Assembly (NCBI RefSeq): GCF_004345645.1
Contig: NZ_SLWS01000001.1
Coordinates: forward strand, 770,714 to 834,713
DNA length: 64,000 bases
Origin: Actinocrispum wychmicini
GTDB lineage: Bacteria > Actinomycetota > Actinomycetes > Mycobacteriales > Pseudonocardiaceae
Direction: 5' to 3'
Part shown: positions 8,335-16,878 of the stretch, one piece after another
How positions within the stretch are numbered: position 1 is the first letter of the stretch
How the letters are laid out: every line of letters begins with the position of its first letter
The notes under the pieces: generated by a model
The model's input: only the letters and a program-made list of their open reading frames with translations
What the model was told of the DNA's origin: nothing
Database searches by the model: none
Program-made: the position numbers and the translations under genes

Positions 8335-10178
8335 GACTCACGACCGCGCAGGCACTCGTCCGCTGGCTCATCGCGCAGCGCACCGAGTTGTTCGATGGCA
8401 GTGAAGCGCCACTGTTCCCGGCGGTGTTCGCCATCTTCGGGCATGGCAACGTTCTCAGCCTCGGCGCCGCGCTGGAGGAGCACCGCGACGAGATCCCGGT
8501 CTGGCGCGGGCACACCGAGCAGGGCATGGCCCTCGCCGCTGTCGGCTATGCCAAGGCGACCCACCGGCGCCAGGTCGGCGTGGCCACGTCGTCGATCGGG
8601 CCGGGCGCGTTGAACATGGTCACTGCGGCCGGCGTGGCCAACGCCAACCGGCTGCCACTCCTGTTGCTGCCCGGCGACACGTTCGCCAACCGCGCACCCG
8701 ACCCCGTGCTGCAGCAGATCGAACCGTTCACCGACGGCACGGTCAGCGTGAACGACGCGTTCAAACCCGTGAGCCGCTACTTCGACCGGATCACCCGGCC
8801 CGAACAACTGCTGTCCGCCTTGCCCCAGGCCGTCCGCGTGCTCACCGACCCGGCCGACTGCGGGCCGGTGACATTGGCGCTGCCGCAGGACATCCAGGCC
8901 GAGGCGTTCGACTTCCCGGAGTCCTTCTTCGACCCGGTCGTCCACCACGTGCTGCGCCCCCGGCCCGACTCCCGCGCCCTGTCGCGGGCGGCTGACGTGC
9001 TCTCCAACGCGCGACGACCGCTTATGGTCCTCGGCGGCGGGGTCCGCTACTCCAACGCCACCAAGACCGCGGTCGAATTCGCTGAACGCCACGGCATTCC
9101 CGTCACCGAGACCACCGCGGGCCGTACGTTGGTGCCGCATGCCCACCCGCTGCACGCGGGCCCGTTGGGCATCACCGGCTCGTCGTCCGCCAACACGCTC
9201 GCGGCCGAGGCGGACGTGGTGCTCGCGGTCGGCACTCGTTTGCAGGATTTCACGACCGCGTCGTGGACCGTGTTCTCCCCTGAGGTCCGGATCGTCACCG
9301 TCAACGCCGCCCGCTTCGACGCGATCAAACACGGCGCCGTCCCGGTCGTCGGCGACGCGCAAGCCACCCTCGCCGAGCTGGACCTCGGCTCCTGGCGGGC
9401 GCCCGTCGAGTGGTCCGACCGTGCGCCGGTCGAGTTGGCCAAGTGGGACGCACACATCCTGGGCCTGCGTGCCGCACGCGCCGAACTGCCGACGTACGCG
9501 CAGGTCGTCGGGGTCGTCAACGAGCTCTCCGGTGCCGACGACTACGTCATGACGGCCTCCGGTGGGTTGCCCGGCGAGCTGATCGGCGGCTGGCGAGCCG
9601 TTCATGAATCCACAATGGACGTTGAATACGGCTTCTCCTGCATGGGTTACGAAGTAGCCGGCGCTTGGGGAGCGGCGATGGCCCGGCCGAACGGAGTGGT
9701 CACGACGCTGCTCGGCGACGGGTCGTACCTGATGCTCAACTCGGAGCTGTTCTCCGCCGCGTTCGCCGGCCACGGCTTCGTCGCGATGGTCTGCGACAAC
9801 GACGGATACGCCGTGATCGACCGGCTGCAACGCGGCCAAGGCGGAGCCGGCTTCAACAACATGTACGCCGACGTCCGCACCCAACTGCCCACCCCGCCCC
9901 GCGTCGACTTCGCCGCCCACGCGGCGGCCCTCGGCTGCGCGGTGCTGACCGCCGACACCGTCGACGACCTCAAAGCCGCCTACGCCAAGGCCCGCGAACA
10001 CGCCCAGGGCGGCCGCCCGGCGGTGGTCGTGATCAGGACCCGCCCGGACTCCTGGACCGAGGCCGGCGCCTGGTGGGAGGTCGGCGTCCCGCAGGTCGCG
10101 CACCGCCCGGCGATCACCCAGGCCCGCGCCGACCTGGAGGCGGCCAAGACCCAGCAGGTCCGTTACCTACGCGGCTAG
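8331..10178 (+). CDS. iolD: 3D-(3,5/4)-trihydroxycyclohexane-1,2-dione acylhydrolase
   Basis: A 615-residue thiamine-diphosphate enzyme that hydrolytically opens the ring of trihydroxycyclohexane-dione to 5-deoxy-glucuronate. The N-terminal pyrimidine-binding domain has the catalytic Glu in WRGHTEQGMALAAVGYAKA. The C-terminal pyrophosphate domain has GDGSYLMLNSELFSAA followed by VCDNDGY (the GDG-N motif). Length fits the family. It is the last gene of the run and overlaps the convergent amidohydrolase gene by 12 bp at its 3' end. No iolA (malonate-semialdehyde dehydrogenase) follows. Confidence 0.93.
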   Translation: MRLTTAQALVRWLIAQRTELFDGSEAPLFPAVFAIFGHGNVLSLGAALEEHRDEIPVWRGHTEQGMALAAVGYAKATHRRQVGVATSSIGPGALNMVTAAGVANANRLPLLLLPGDTFANRAPDPVLQQIEPFTDGTVSVNDAFKPVSRYFDRITRPEQLLSALPQAVRVLTDPADCGPVTLALPQDIQAEAFDFPESFFDPVVHHVLRPRPDSRALSRAADVLSNARRPLMVLGGGVRYSNATKTAVEFAERHGIPVTETTAGRTLVPHAHPLHAGPLGITGSSSANTLAAEADVVLAVGTRLQDFTTASWTVFSPEVRIVTVNAARFDAIKHGAVPVVGDAQATLAELDLGSWRAPVEWSDRAPVELAKWDAHILGLRAARAELPTYAQVVGVVNELSGADDYVMTASGGLPGELIGGWRAVHESTMDVEYGFSCMGYEVAGAWGAAMARPNGVVTTLLGDGSYLMLNSELFSAAFAGHGFVAMVCDNDGYAVIDRLQRGQGGAGFNNMYADVRTQLPTPPRVDFAAHAAALGCAVLTADTVDDLKAAYAKAREHAQGGRPAVVVIRTRPDSWTEAGAWWEVGVPQVAHRPAITQARADLEAAKTQQVRYLRG

Positions 10179-11354
10179 CCGTGCACCCCGCCGCCAAACG
10201 TCCCGAATGGACAGTGTGGCCGAGATGTCCGTGGTGGGATCGCCGTCCACCAGAACGAGATCCGCGCGGGCGCCGGGCGCGATCGTGCCCCGGTCGGTCA
10301 GCCCGAACCGGCGCGCGGAGACGGTCGTGGCGGCCCGCAGCGCCTCGATCGGGGTGAACCCGGCGCGGACCAGCAGTTGCAGCTCGTGGTGGACGCTCGC
10401 GCCGTGCGCGTGACCGCCGATGGGGCCCGAGTGCTCGTGGGCGTCGGTGCCGACAAGGACGTCCACGCCGGCGTCCCGCAGCGCGACGACCGTGGCGAGG
10501 ACGTCGGCGAAGTCGCCTTCCGGGTAGGCGTTGAAGGTCCCGGACAGGGTGGTGAACCACTCCGGGCTGAGCTTGTTCCGAACGCGCTCGTCAGCGGCGA
10601 ACGCGGCAGCACTGTGGCCCAGCAGGGACGCGTTGATCATCAGGCACGGCGTGACGAACATGCCCGCGTCCGCGATGGCCGCGATGATCTCGGGCGTGTG
10701 CGGGCGGTCGACGAACAGGTGCGCCAGGCCGTCCACGCCCGCGTCGACGGCCTGCTGGGTGGCCTCAAGGGTCAACGTGTGCGCCACGACCTGCTTGCCC
10801 AGGCGGTGCGCCTCCTCGACACCGGCGGCGAGCGTCTCGGCGCTCATCTGCGGCAGCCCAGGAGACTTGAGCACACTGCCTTCTTCGATCATGACCTTGA
10901 TGTAGTCCGCGCCTTCGGCGACGCGCTGGGCCACGAGTTCCTTGGCTTCCCGGGGCGTGGACACGGTCGGCAGCACCCATTCGCCGTGGGACTCGTCTGC
11001 CAGCTGCGTCGGATGGCCGCCCGGCGCCGTGAGGCCCAGCAACGCCGAACGGACGTCGGCGACGCCGTCGTCCGCCGCGACCTGCGCGCGCTGTTCAACT
11101 GTCCAGTACCCCATCATCTCCAGCTCGGTCGTTACCCCGAAGGTCAGCGCGAGCCGCAGGCACTCGACCGACGTGTGCACGTGGGCGTCGATCAACCCGG
11201 GCAGCAACGTGCCGCCGCGACCGTCCACGACGGTCGCGTCTTCGGGCGGCGGGCCACCGACGGCGGTGATGTCATGTCCGTCGACCACGACAGTGTGGTG
11301 CGGCAGGACCTGTTCGCCGTCGAAGACGCGGACGTTGGTGATGGCAGTGGACAT
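10167..11354 (-). CDS. Metal-dependent amidohydrolase (imidazolonepropionase-like)
   Basis: A 395-residue amidohydrolase-superfamily protein. Visible metal-site motifs are the early HxH (LIDAHVHTSVE), a Lys in DYIKVMIEEGS, His in VVAHTLT and the late Asp in VLVGTDAHEHSGP; the C-terminal PGARADLVLVDGDP strand is typical. No signal peptide is visible. The substrate is unknown; relatives hydrolyse dipeptides, imides or cyclic amides. It is divergent from a MarR-type gene across an 84-bp region with a dyad operator, so the MarR protein probably controls it. The start was chosen at the ATG giving the canonical NVRVFDGEQVLP beginning. Confidence 0.85.
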   Translation of the reverse strand: MSTAITNVRVFDGEQVLPHHTVVVDGHDITAVGGPPPEDATVVDGRGGTLLPGLIDAHVHTSVECLRLALTFGVTTELEMMGYWTVEQRAQVAADDGVADVRSALLGLTAPGGHPTQLADESHGEWVLPTVSTPREAKELVAQRVAEGADYIKVMIEEGSVLKSPGLPQMSAETLAAGVEEAHRLGKQVVAHTLTLEATQQAVDAGVDGLAHLFVDRPHTPEIIAAIADAGMFVTPCLMINASLLGHSAAAFAADERVRNKLSPEWFTTLSGTFNAYPEGDFADVLATVVALRDAGVDVLVGTDAHEHSGPIGGHAHGASVHHELQLLVRAGFTPIEALRAATTVSARRFGLTDRGTIAPGARADLVLVDGDPTTDISATLSIRDVWRRGARLAA

Positions 11355-11377
11355 GCTCGGCTTCCGTTCTGTGCATC

Positions 11378-11407
11378 TGACATATGTATGACTGCATGCA
11401 CATGTTA
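11378..11407. promoter_or_regulatory. Dyad operator candidate between amidohydrolase and MarR genes
   Basis: Arms TGACATATGTATG and CATGCACATGTTA flank ACTG; the arms match as an inverted repeat at 10 of 13 positions. It lies in the only intergenic space of the divergent pair, the usual place for a MarR operator. The right half contains CTGCATGCACAT (11392-11403), repeated exactly at 14096-14107. Confidence 0.5.
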
Positions 11408-11438
11408 GCGGTTCGGCAAACGAATTACGATCTCGTTC

Positions 11439-11876
11439 GTGAACGATGACGAACTGCTCGACGCGGTCGGCCCGGCCTTCTCCCGGCTGCGGCGCACCCA
11501 GCTGCTGCACGCCGAACCGTCGATCACCCGCAAGGACCTGACCAGGACCCTGGTGCTGAACATCGTCGCGGAAGGCGAACCCGACCAGGAGATGACGATC
11601 GGCGGCGTGGCCGAACGCCTCGCCGTCGACCCGTCCGTCGGCAGCCGGATGGTCAACGACTGCATCACCGCGGGCCTGCTGCTCAGGGTCGCCTCACAGA
11701 GCGACGGCCGTCGAACCGTCCTGCGGCTCACCGCCTCCGGTCGCGCGCTGACCGCCCGCTTCCGCAAGCTTCAGCGCCGGGCCTTCGAGAACATCACGCG
11801 TGACTGGTCCGCCACGGAACGCCGCGAGTTCGCCCGCCTCCTGCTCAAGTACGTCGACTCGGTGGCCACCGTGTGA
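11439..11876 (+). CDS. MarR-type winged-helix regulator
   Basis: A 145-residue MarR-like protein. The winged helix is visible as MTIGGVAERLAVDPSVGSRM (recognition helix) followed by the wing SQSDGRRTVLRLTASGRAL. It starts at GTG 11439 and is divergent from the amidohydrolase gene. It probably represses that gene and itself, with a small-molecule ligand that cannot be read from the sequence. Confidence 0.85.
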   Translation: MNDDELLDAVGPAFSRLRRTQLLHAEPSITRKDLTRTLVLNIVAEGEPDQEMTIGGVAERLAVDPSVGSRMVNDCITAGLLLRVASQSDGRRTVLRLTASGRALTARFRKLQRRAFENITRDWSATERREFARLLLKYVDSVATV

Positions 11877-11967
11877 CCTGCATCACTCCAGAGGCAGTGG
11901 GTGACGGGTTTTCCGACGTCGGCCGGTCTTGATCCGGACTCGAATCCGACCACCCGAGGAGTGTCCG

Positions 11968-12705
11968 ATGTCCCACCAGACCGCCGTCGTCACCGGTGCC
12001 AGTCGCGGCTTCGGCCGCGCGATCGCCACCGCGCTCGTGGCCGCGGGCACCAACGTCGTCGGCATCGCCCGCGACAAGCAGGAACTCCTCGCAGTACGGG
12101 ACGAACTCGGCGACGCGTTCATACCCGTCGCCGCCGACGCGACGGACGAAACGCTCGCGCGGAACGTGATCCGCGAACACCGACCCACCCTGCTCGTGCT
12201 CAACGCCGGGGTCGTACCGCACATGGCGCCGGTGCACGAGCAGACCTGGGAGACCTTCAGCCGCAACTGGCACGTGGACACGCGGCACGTGTTCACGTGG
12301 ACCGGAGCGGCGCTCCGGGAGCCGCTGGCGCCGGACAGTGTGGTCCTCGCCATGTCGAGCGGCGCTGCGCTCGCAGGGTCCCCACTCAGCGGCGGATACG
12401 CCAGTGCCAAGGCCGCGATCCGGTACATCCGTGGGTACGCGGCGGACGAGTCGAAGCGCGCCGGGCTGGACATCAGGTTCGTCGCGCTGCTGCCCCAACT
12501 GACCCCGACCACCGGTCTTGGCACGATCGGTGTCGCGGGCTACGCGGCGCGCCAAGGGGTCGAGCCGGCCACCTTCGTCCAGAACCTGCAGCCGATCCTC
12601 ACCCCGGACCAGGTCGCCAAGGCCGTCCTTGACCTCGCCGCCGACTCCGACAGCGCGCCGGAGTACCAGGTCGACGGCGCCGGACTGCGCGCGCTCGTAC
12701 CCTGA
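11968..12705 (+). CDS. Short-chain dehydrogenase/reductase
   Basis: A 245-residue classical SDR. NAD(P)-binding [12 protein letters not shown] is at the N-terminus, a diverged LNAG (VLNAGVVPH) follows, and the catalytic Ser plus Y-x3-K lie in [20 protein letters not shown]. The C-terminus is typical of the family. The substrate is unknown. It lies 4 bp upstream of the ECF sigma gene, so the two are probably co-transcribed; the ATG at 11968 follows GAGGAG. Confidence 0.88.
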   Translation: MSHQTAVVTGASRGFGRAIATALVAAGTNVVGIARDKQELLAVRDELGDAFIPVAADATDETLARNVIREHRPTLLVLNAGVVPHMAPVHEQTWETFSRNWHVDTRHVFTWTGAALREPLAPDSVVLAMSSGAALAGSPLSGGYASAKAAIRYIRGYAADESKRAGLDIRFVALLPQLTPTTGLGTIGVAGYAARQGVEPATFVQNLQPILTPDQVAKAVLDLAADSDSAPEYQVDGAGLRALVP

Positions 12706-12709
12706 ACCG

Positions 12710-13645
12710 ATGCCGTCGGACGTCGAGTTCGCCGCTCTGGCCGAGCCGTTCCGGCCCGAGCTGCTGGCGCACTGCTACCGGATCCTCGGCTCGATCCACG
12801 ACGCCGAGGACCTGGTGCAGGAGACCTATCTCCGGGCCTGGCGCGCGTTCGACCGGTTCGAGGGCCGCTCCTCAGTGCGGCGGTGGCTGTACAAGATCGC
12901 CACCATGGCCTGCCTGACGGCTTTGGAAACCCGCTCCCGACGGCCGCTTCCGTCGGGGCTGGGCGCGCCGTCGGACGACCACCGGGTGGCCGTCGCCGCC
13001 GCCGAGCCGTCGGTGTCCTGGCTCCAGCCGATCCCGGACGCCCTGCTGGACCCCGCCGCGGTGGTGGCCGGTCGGACCGGGGTCCGGCTCGCCTTCATCG
13101 CGGCACTCCAGTTCCTGCCCGCCCGGCAGCGGGCCGTGCTGACCCTGCGGGACGTGCTGGCGTTCCGGGCCGCCGAGGTCGCCGAGATGTTGGACACGAC
13201 GACGGCCGCCGTCGACAGCTTGCTGCGTCGCGCCCGGACCCGTCTCGCCGAAGCCGGACCGGTCGAGGAGGACCTGGCCGAGCCGGCCGAGGAAACCCGG
13301 CGAACCCTGCTCGACAACTACGTCAGCGCGTTCACCCGGGCCGATCCCGCGGCACTGGTCGACCTGCTGCGCGCCGACGTCGAACTGGAGATGCCGCCGA
13401 TCCCGACCTGGTTCACCGGCCGCGACGCGGTGATCGGATTCCTGACCAACCGGGTGCTACGCCACGGCAACCAGTGGCGCATGGTGCCCACCTACGCGAA
13501 CAACCAGCCCGCGTTCGTCGAGTACGAGCGCACCGAGCCGCACGGCATCCAGGTCCTGACGTTGATGGGCGCCCGGATCGCCCGCATCACGGCCTTCAAC
13601 GACCCGAGCCTGGTGCCGACGTTCATCCCGGTGCCGGCGCGTTGA
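12710..13645 (+). CDS. ECF sigma factor with C-terminal SnoaL-like domain (SigG/SigJ type)
   Basis: A 311-residue sigma-70 family factor. Region 2 is seen in [25 protein letters not shown] (the DAEDLVQ core) and region 4 in [16 protein letters not shown] with [14 protein letters not shown]. The last 100 or so residues ([21 protein letters not shown] onward) form a SnoaL/NTF2-like fold, typical of ECF groups that replace a separate anti-sigma with a fused C-terminal regulatory domain. No anti-sigma gene is adjacent. Its 3' end overlaps the convergent MarR gene by 23 bp. Confidence 0.9.
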   Translation: MPSDVEFAALAEPFRPELLAHCYRILGSIHDAEDLVQETYLRAWRAFDRFEGRSSVRRWLYKIATMACLTALETRSRRPLPSGLGAPSDDHRVAVAAAEPSVSWLQPIPDALLDPAAVVAGRTGVRLAFIAALQFLPARQRAVLTLRDVLAFRAAEVAEMLDTTTAAVDSLLRRARTRLAEAGPVEEDLAEPAEETRRTLLDNYVSAFTRADPAALVDLLRADVELEMPPIPTWFTGRDAVIGFLTNRVLRHGNQWRMVPTYANNQPAFVEYERTEPHGIQVLTLMGARIARITAFNDPSLVPTFIPVPAR

Positions 13646-14066
13646 TCCCGGTCCGCAGGGCGGCCACGGCGCCGGCCAGATCCGGGCTCGCCGTCGCCTT
13701 GTCCAGCGCGGCCGTCAGGGTCTCCCGGTAGGTCGGCTCGGCCTCGACGAGGCGGGCCTGGCCGGCGGGCGTGATCATCGTGTAGATCCCGCGTCGGTCC
13801 AGCTCGCAGATGTCCCGTTCGGACAGGCCGGCGTCCTCCAGGCGGGCCACCAGCCGGCTCACCGAGCTCTGGTTCAGGCCCAGCGCCTCGGCCAGCTCCT
13901 GCATCCGGACCGAGCAGTTGCTCTCCTCGCTCGCCGCGAGGTGGCTGAGCGCGCGGTACTCCGACAGGCCAAGGCCGTGCCTGCGGTGCAGGGCCTTGGT
14001 CAGCTCGTGCTCTATCCGGGCGTGCAGCACCACGAACCGGTCCCACACGTGCTCTTCGGTGCTCAC
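13623..14066 (-). CDS. MarR-family transcriptional regulator
   Basis: A 147-residue MarR protein with helix-turn-helix [20 protein letters not shown] and wing [20 protein letters not shown] chose the GTG at 14066, which leaves the intergenic operator outside the gene; an ATG at 14111 would run through it. It is divergent from the flavin reductase gene and probably regulates it. No effector can be deduced. Confidence 0.87.
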   Translation of the reverse strand: MSTEEHVWDRFVVLHARIEHELTKALHRRHGLGLSEYRALSHLAASEESNCSVRMQELAEALGLNQSSVSRLVARLEDAGLSERDICELDRRGIYTMITPAGQARLVEAEPTYRETLTAALDKATASPDLAGAVAALRTGINAPAPG

Positions 14067-14095
14067 TTGACGAAGTTTACATGCAGTGACAACAT
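14067..14095 (+). promoter_or_regulatory. Candidate promoter of the flavin reductase gene
   Basis: TTGACG (14067-14072) and CAACAT (14090-14095) are separated by 17 bp. The -10 lies inside the inverted repeat at 14080-14102, so a bound repressor would block it. Confidence 0.45.
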
Positions 14096-14102
14096 CTGCA
14101 TG
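14080..14102. promoter_or_regulatory. MarR operator candidate (perfect 7-bp inverted repeat)
   Basis: CATGCAG (14080-14086) and CTGCATG (14096-14102) form a perfect inverted repeat with a 9-nt spacer in the divergent marR/reductase region. It overlaps the predicted -10. The right arm extends into CTGCATGCACAT, found identically in the other MarR promoter at 11392-11403. Confidence 0.6.
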
Positions 14103-14136
14103 CACATACAACTTCTTTCACTCCTGGAGAGACCAC

Positions 14137-14676
14137 GTGAAGATCCTGTTCTTGCTGGGCAGCTCCCGGGCCGGTGGCAACACCGAGACGCTCGCCCGTC
14201 GCGCGGCCGAGACCCTGCCGGCGGACGCCGAACAACGCTGGCTCAACCTCAACGACTTCCCGCTGCCGGAGTTCCGGGACGTGCGGCACACGATCCGCAT
14301 CCCGCCGGCGCCAACCGGGCACGAGAAGACGCTGCTGGACGCCTCCCTGTGGGCGACCGACATCGTCATCGCGTCCCCGCTGTACTGGTACAGCGTGTCC
14401 GCCCCCGTCAAGCAGTACCTCGACTACTGGAGCGGGTGGATGTACCTGCCGGACACGTCGTTCAAGCCGCGCATGCGCGAGAAGACCCTGTGGGGCGTCT
14501 CGGTCGCCGAGGAGCTCGGCATGGAGGAACACCTGGTCGGCACGCTTCAGCGGTCAGCGAACTACCTGAAGATGCGCTGGGGTGGTGTGCTCGTGGGAAA
14601 CGGCAACCGGCCGGACGACGTGCTCAACGACGCATCGGCTCTGGTCGCCGCCAAGAGCTTCTTCCAGACCGTCTGA
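14137..14676 (+). CDS. NAD(P)H-dependent FMN reductase / flavodoxin-fold quinone reductase
   Basis: A 179-residue flavodoxin-like protein. The phosphate-binding loop ILFLLGSSRAGGNTETLARR is at the N-terminus and the aromatic FMN ring-binding segment is ASPLYWYSVSAPVKQYLDYW. It resembles NADPH-dependent FMN reductases and azoreductase-like quinone reductases and probably serves redox or electrophile detoxification. The GTG start follows GGAGAG. It is divergent from the MarR gene, which fits quinone- or aromatic-inducible control. Confidence 0.87.
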   Translation: MKILFLLGSSRAGGNTETLARRAAETLPADAEQRWLNLNDFPLPEFRDVRHTIRIPPAPTGHEKTLLDASLWATDIVIASPLYWYSVSAPVKQYLDYWSGWMYLPDTSFKPRMREKTLWGVSVAEELGMEEHLVGTLQRSANYLKMRWGGVLVGNGNRPDDVLNDASALVAAKSFFQTV

Positions 14677-14700
14677 CCCACCGGACGGGCACTCGGCACA

Positions 14701-14735
14701 CGGACACCAGGGCGCTGGCCGCGCCCTGGTGTCCG
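14701..14735. terminator. Strong bidirectional hairpin terminator
   Basis: A perfect 15-bp stem (CGGACACCAGGGCGC, 14701-14715, with its complement at 14721-14735) and a TGGCC loop lie between the convergent reductase and DUF3073 genes. There is no U-tract, as is common for actinobacterial terminators. Confidence 0.8.
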
Positions 14736-14744
14736 CGTGGCAAG

Positions 14745-14921
14745 TCAGCGACGGTAGTCGTCGTATCCGTCGTCGTAGTCGTCGTTCTGGTCCTCTTCGT
14801 GAGCGTCGTCCGTCTTTCCCGACAGCTCACGTTGCAGAGCGTCGAAGTCCGTGTTCCGAGTGCTGTACTTGAGCTCTCGGGCCACCTTCGTCTGCTTGGC
14901 CTTAGCCCGGCCGCGCCCCAT
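14745..14921 (-). CDS. DUF3073 family small protein
   Basis: A 58-residue protein beginning MGRGRAKAKQTKVARELKY and continuing TDFDALQRELSG, the recognisable DUF3073 sequence conserved across actinobacteria. The C-terminal tail is very acidic and tyrosine-rich (DDYDDGYDDYRR). The ATG at 14921 is preceded by a G-rich ribosome site; longer in-frame starts add unconserved residues. The function is unknown. It ends 9 bp from the hairpin terminator at 14701-14735. Confidence 0.9.
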   Translation of the reverse strand: MGRGRAKAKQTKVARELKYSTRNTDFDALQRELSGKTDDAHEEDQNDDYDDGYDDYRR

Positions 14922-15107
14922 GGCTCGACCCCCTCGCACAGGGATGGGGCGGCCGGGGGAAACGGCGGCCCCACTCATCTCGACAACTGATTCCTGCCAA
15001 CTACCGTACCGTGCCGATGGGGTTCGACGCGACGCGGCACCGTGTGCCGGTGATGACAGATCCGCCTCGATCGGGTGGTCGTCCGCTCACCGTCCGGGCG
15101 TGAAACC

Positions 15108-16001
15108 ATGCTGGGCGTGCCTCGTCCGTTCGTCGCCTACCTGCGGGTGTACGAACCGTTGTCGGCTTTTGACAGTACGTTGTCGGATCGGCTACGGAAC
15201 GTCATCGAAACTGGTCCACTGGCCCGGTCGGCCGCCGGTGACCACGAACGGGAAATGTGGTTCAGGTCACAACTTTCCGTGCCACCACGGCTGTTCCCGG
15301 GCGAGTCGGCCAGCGGCGCACCGGCCTCGCGGTCCGTGTACGACGCCCTCGTCCTCAACTCCAAGGACGTCCCAGGCGCCGACCCCCGCCGCGGTCCCCT
15401 GGTGTGTCCCCTGGACGTCATGCCACGCTCCGCGGCAGCTCTTGTGGGCTTCCTCACCACCGCCCATCCGTCGCTGCGTGAGGCGGCGATCACGGCCTCT
15501 GTGGACAGCGTGCGCGCCCGCGCGGCCCGGATCCTGTCCGAACAGTCCTCCGGCGCCGTACACGCCGTGTCGACGACGTGGACGGTGCCGTTGCCGTGGT
15601 TCGTGATGTTCGACTCCACCCACCGCCGGCTCGTGCTCGCCACCCGCGAAGCCAAGGAACGCGAATGCTCCTACCGGGCGACCATGGCCGACGCCCGCGA
15701 CCGGGTCGCCCACGCCTATGAGCTGACCATCGGCACCTTCGGTGAGCAAGGCCCCGCCAAGGTCCTCGCGGACACCGCCGGCTGGCTGGAGCACTTCGAC
15801 GACGACTCGGCGGTCGAACTGGACTACGGCGGCCTGGTACAGCTGCTCGACGACGAGGACCTGACCGCGGACAGCTCATGCGAGGACGTCAACGCGATCG
15901 TGGCGGCCCTCGAAGCCGGCGACGCCGAAGAGGTCGCGGAACGCTTCGAACGCCTCCGCGAGTTCTGGGGCGAACTCGCCATCAAAGAGCGCTTCAACTA
16001 A
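15108..16001 (+). CDS. Conserved actinobacterial hypothetical protein
   Basis: A 297-residue soluble protein starting VPRPFVAYLRVYEPLSAFD, which looks like a conserved actinobacterial family (I think DUF8083, not certain). No signal peptide or membrane segment is seen. The middle has STTWTVPLPWFVMFD and the C-terminal third is acidic and helical (EHFDDDSAVELDYGGLVQLL, DAEEVAERFERLREFWGEL), suggesting a helical bundle. ATG 15108 and GTG 15117 are both possible starts. It overlaps the convergent dehydrogenase gene by 4 bp. No function can be assigned. Confidence 0.8.
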   Translation: MLGVPRPFVAYLRVYEPLSAFDSTLSDRLRNVIETGPLARSAAGDHEREMWFRSQLSVPPRLFPGESASGAPASRSVYDALVLNSKDVPGADPRRGPLVCPLDVMPRSAAALVGFLTTAHPSLREAAITASVDSVRARAARILSEQSSGAVHAVSTTWTVPLPWFVMFDSTHRRLVLATREAKERECSYRATMADARDRVAHAYELTIGTFGEQGPAKVLADTAGWLEHFDDDSAVELDYGGLVQLLDDEDLTADSSCEDVNAIVAALEAGDAEEVAERFERLREFWGELAIKERFN

Positions 16002-16837
16002 CTCGGGCGGAGGTCAGCGACTGCCGAGGCGTCGAGTGACTTGGGGACGTCCTCGGGTTGGCGGCCGCCCCATTCACTGGTCGCCAGCTTCCGGTAGACC
16101 TCGGCCATCCCGTCGAACAACGCCGGGGTCAGCCCCGCCTCGGCCTGGGCGGCGGAGATCTGCTCCATCTCGCCGACGAACCGCCACGCCTTCGTGGCCG
16201 CCTGCACCGGCCACCAGAGCGCGTTCGGGATCAGCCCGGTCACGTCATCGAGCACATGGGACGTGACGCCATGCCGATCGGCGGTAAGCAGTGCGTGCGC
16301 GAGCAACGCGGACAGGCCCTTGTAGACCGATCCGGTGCACATCTTCACCGCGCTCGCCGCGCCGATCTCGGACCCGACCGTGATCCACCGGATGCCCGGC
16401 GCCGGCAACTCGGCCAGTTCGGCCACTGCCGGGCCGGACAGGAAGATCCGGGTGTCGGTGTCCGGCCGGGGCGGCGGTCCGGAGATCGAGCCGTCCACCC
16501 CGATGTCCAGTGCGCCGGCGATGGCGTCCAAGGTGCTCGGCGCGATCGCGTTCAGCTCCGCGACGATCGGCTGCCGGCCGGTCCGCGCGATCGACGCGGC
16601 CAGCGCGGAGGCCACTTGGACGGCGGACTCCGGCGGCACGATCGAGAGGACCACATCGGCCTCGGACACCACCGCGTCGATGTCCGGCACCAGTTCGAGG
16701 CCGGCCTCCTCGGCGAACCTGGCGGACCGGGCACTGCGCCCGGCCAAAGTCGTGATCACTCGCCGGCCACCGGCCCGCAGACTCCCGCCGACGGCACTCC
16801 CCATCGCCCCCGGGCTGAGCACCCCAATGGTTTTCAT
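15998..16837 (-). CDS. NAD(P)-binding 6-phosphogluconate dehydrogenase-like oxidoreductase (DUF1932)
   Basis: A 279-residue beta-hydroxyacid dehydrogenase-type protein. The N-terminal Rossmann motif reads TIGVLSPGAMGSAVGGSL, ADVVLSIVPPESA follows, and the C-terminal all-helical domain contains KMCTGSVYKGLSALLAHAL (family substrate/catalytic Lys region) and is DUF1932-like. The substrate is unknown. The start was taken at the ATG immediately before the Rossmann strand; an ATG 18 nt upstream has a GGAG too close to be ideal. rsiG lies just upstream on the same strand. Confidence 0.82.
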   Translation of the reverse strand: MKTIGVLSPGAMGSAVGGSLRAGGRRVITTLAGRSARSARFAEEAGLELVPDIDAVVSEADVVLSIVPPESAVQVASALAASIARTGRQPIVAELNAIAPSTLDAIAGALDIGVDGSISGPPPRPDTDTRIFLSGPAVAELAELPAPGIRWITVGSEIGAASAVKMCTGSVYKGLSALLAHALLTADRHGVTSHVLDDVTGLIPNALWWPVQAATKAWRFVGEMEQISAAQAEAGLTPALFDGMAEVYRKLATSEWGGRQPEDVPKSLDASAVADLRPS

Positions 16838-16878
16838 GGTGGGTAAGCCGATCATCTCCGACCCGTCCCACGCAACCG

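Noticed and set aside
10167..14735. Region considered as part of a secondary-metabolite cluster (SDR, amidohydrolase, flavin reductase, MarR, sigma factor)
   Set aside because: There is no synthase, carrier protein, tailoring set or transporter; the genes form separate small regulator-enzyme pairs with convergent overlaps and terminators.
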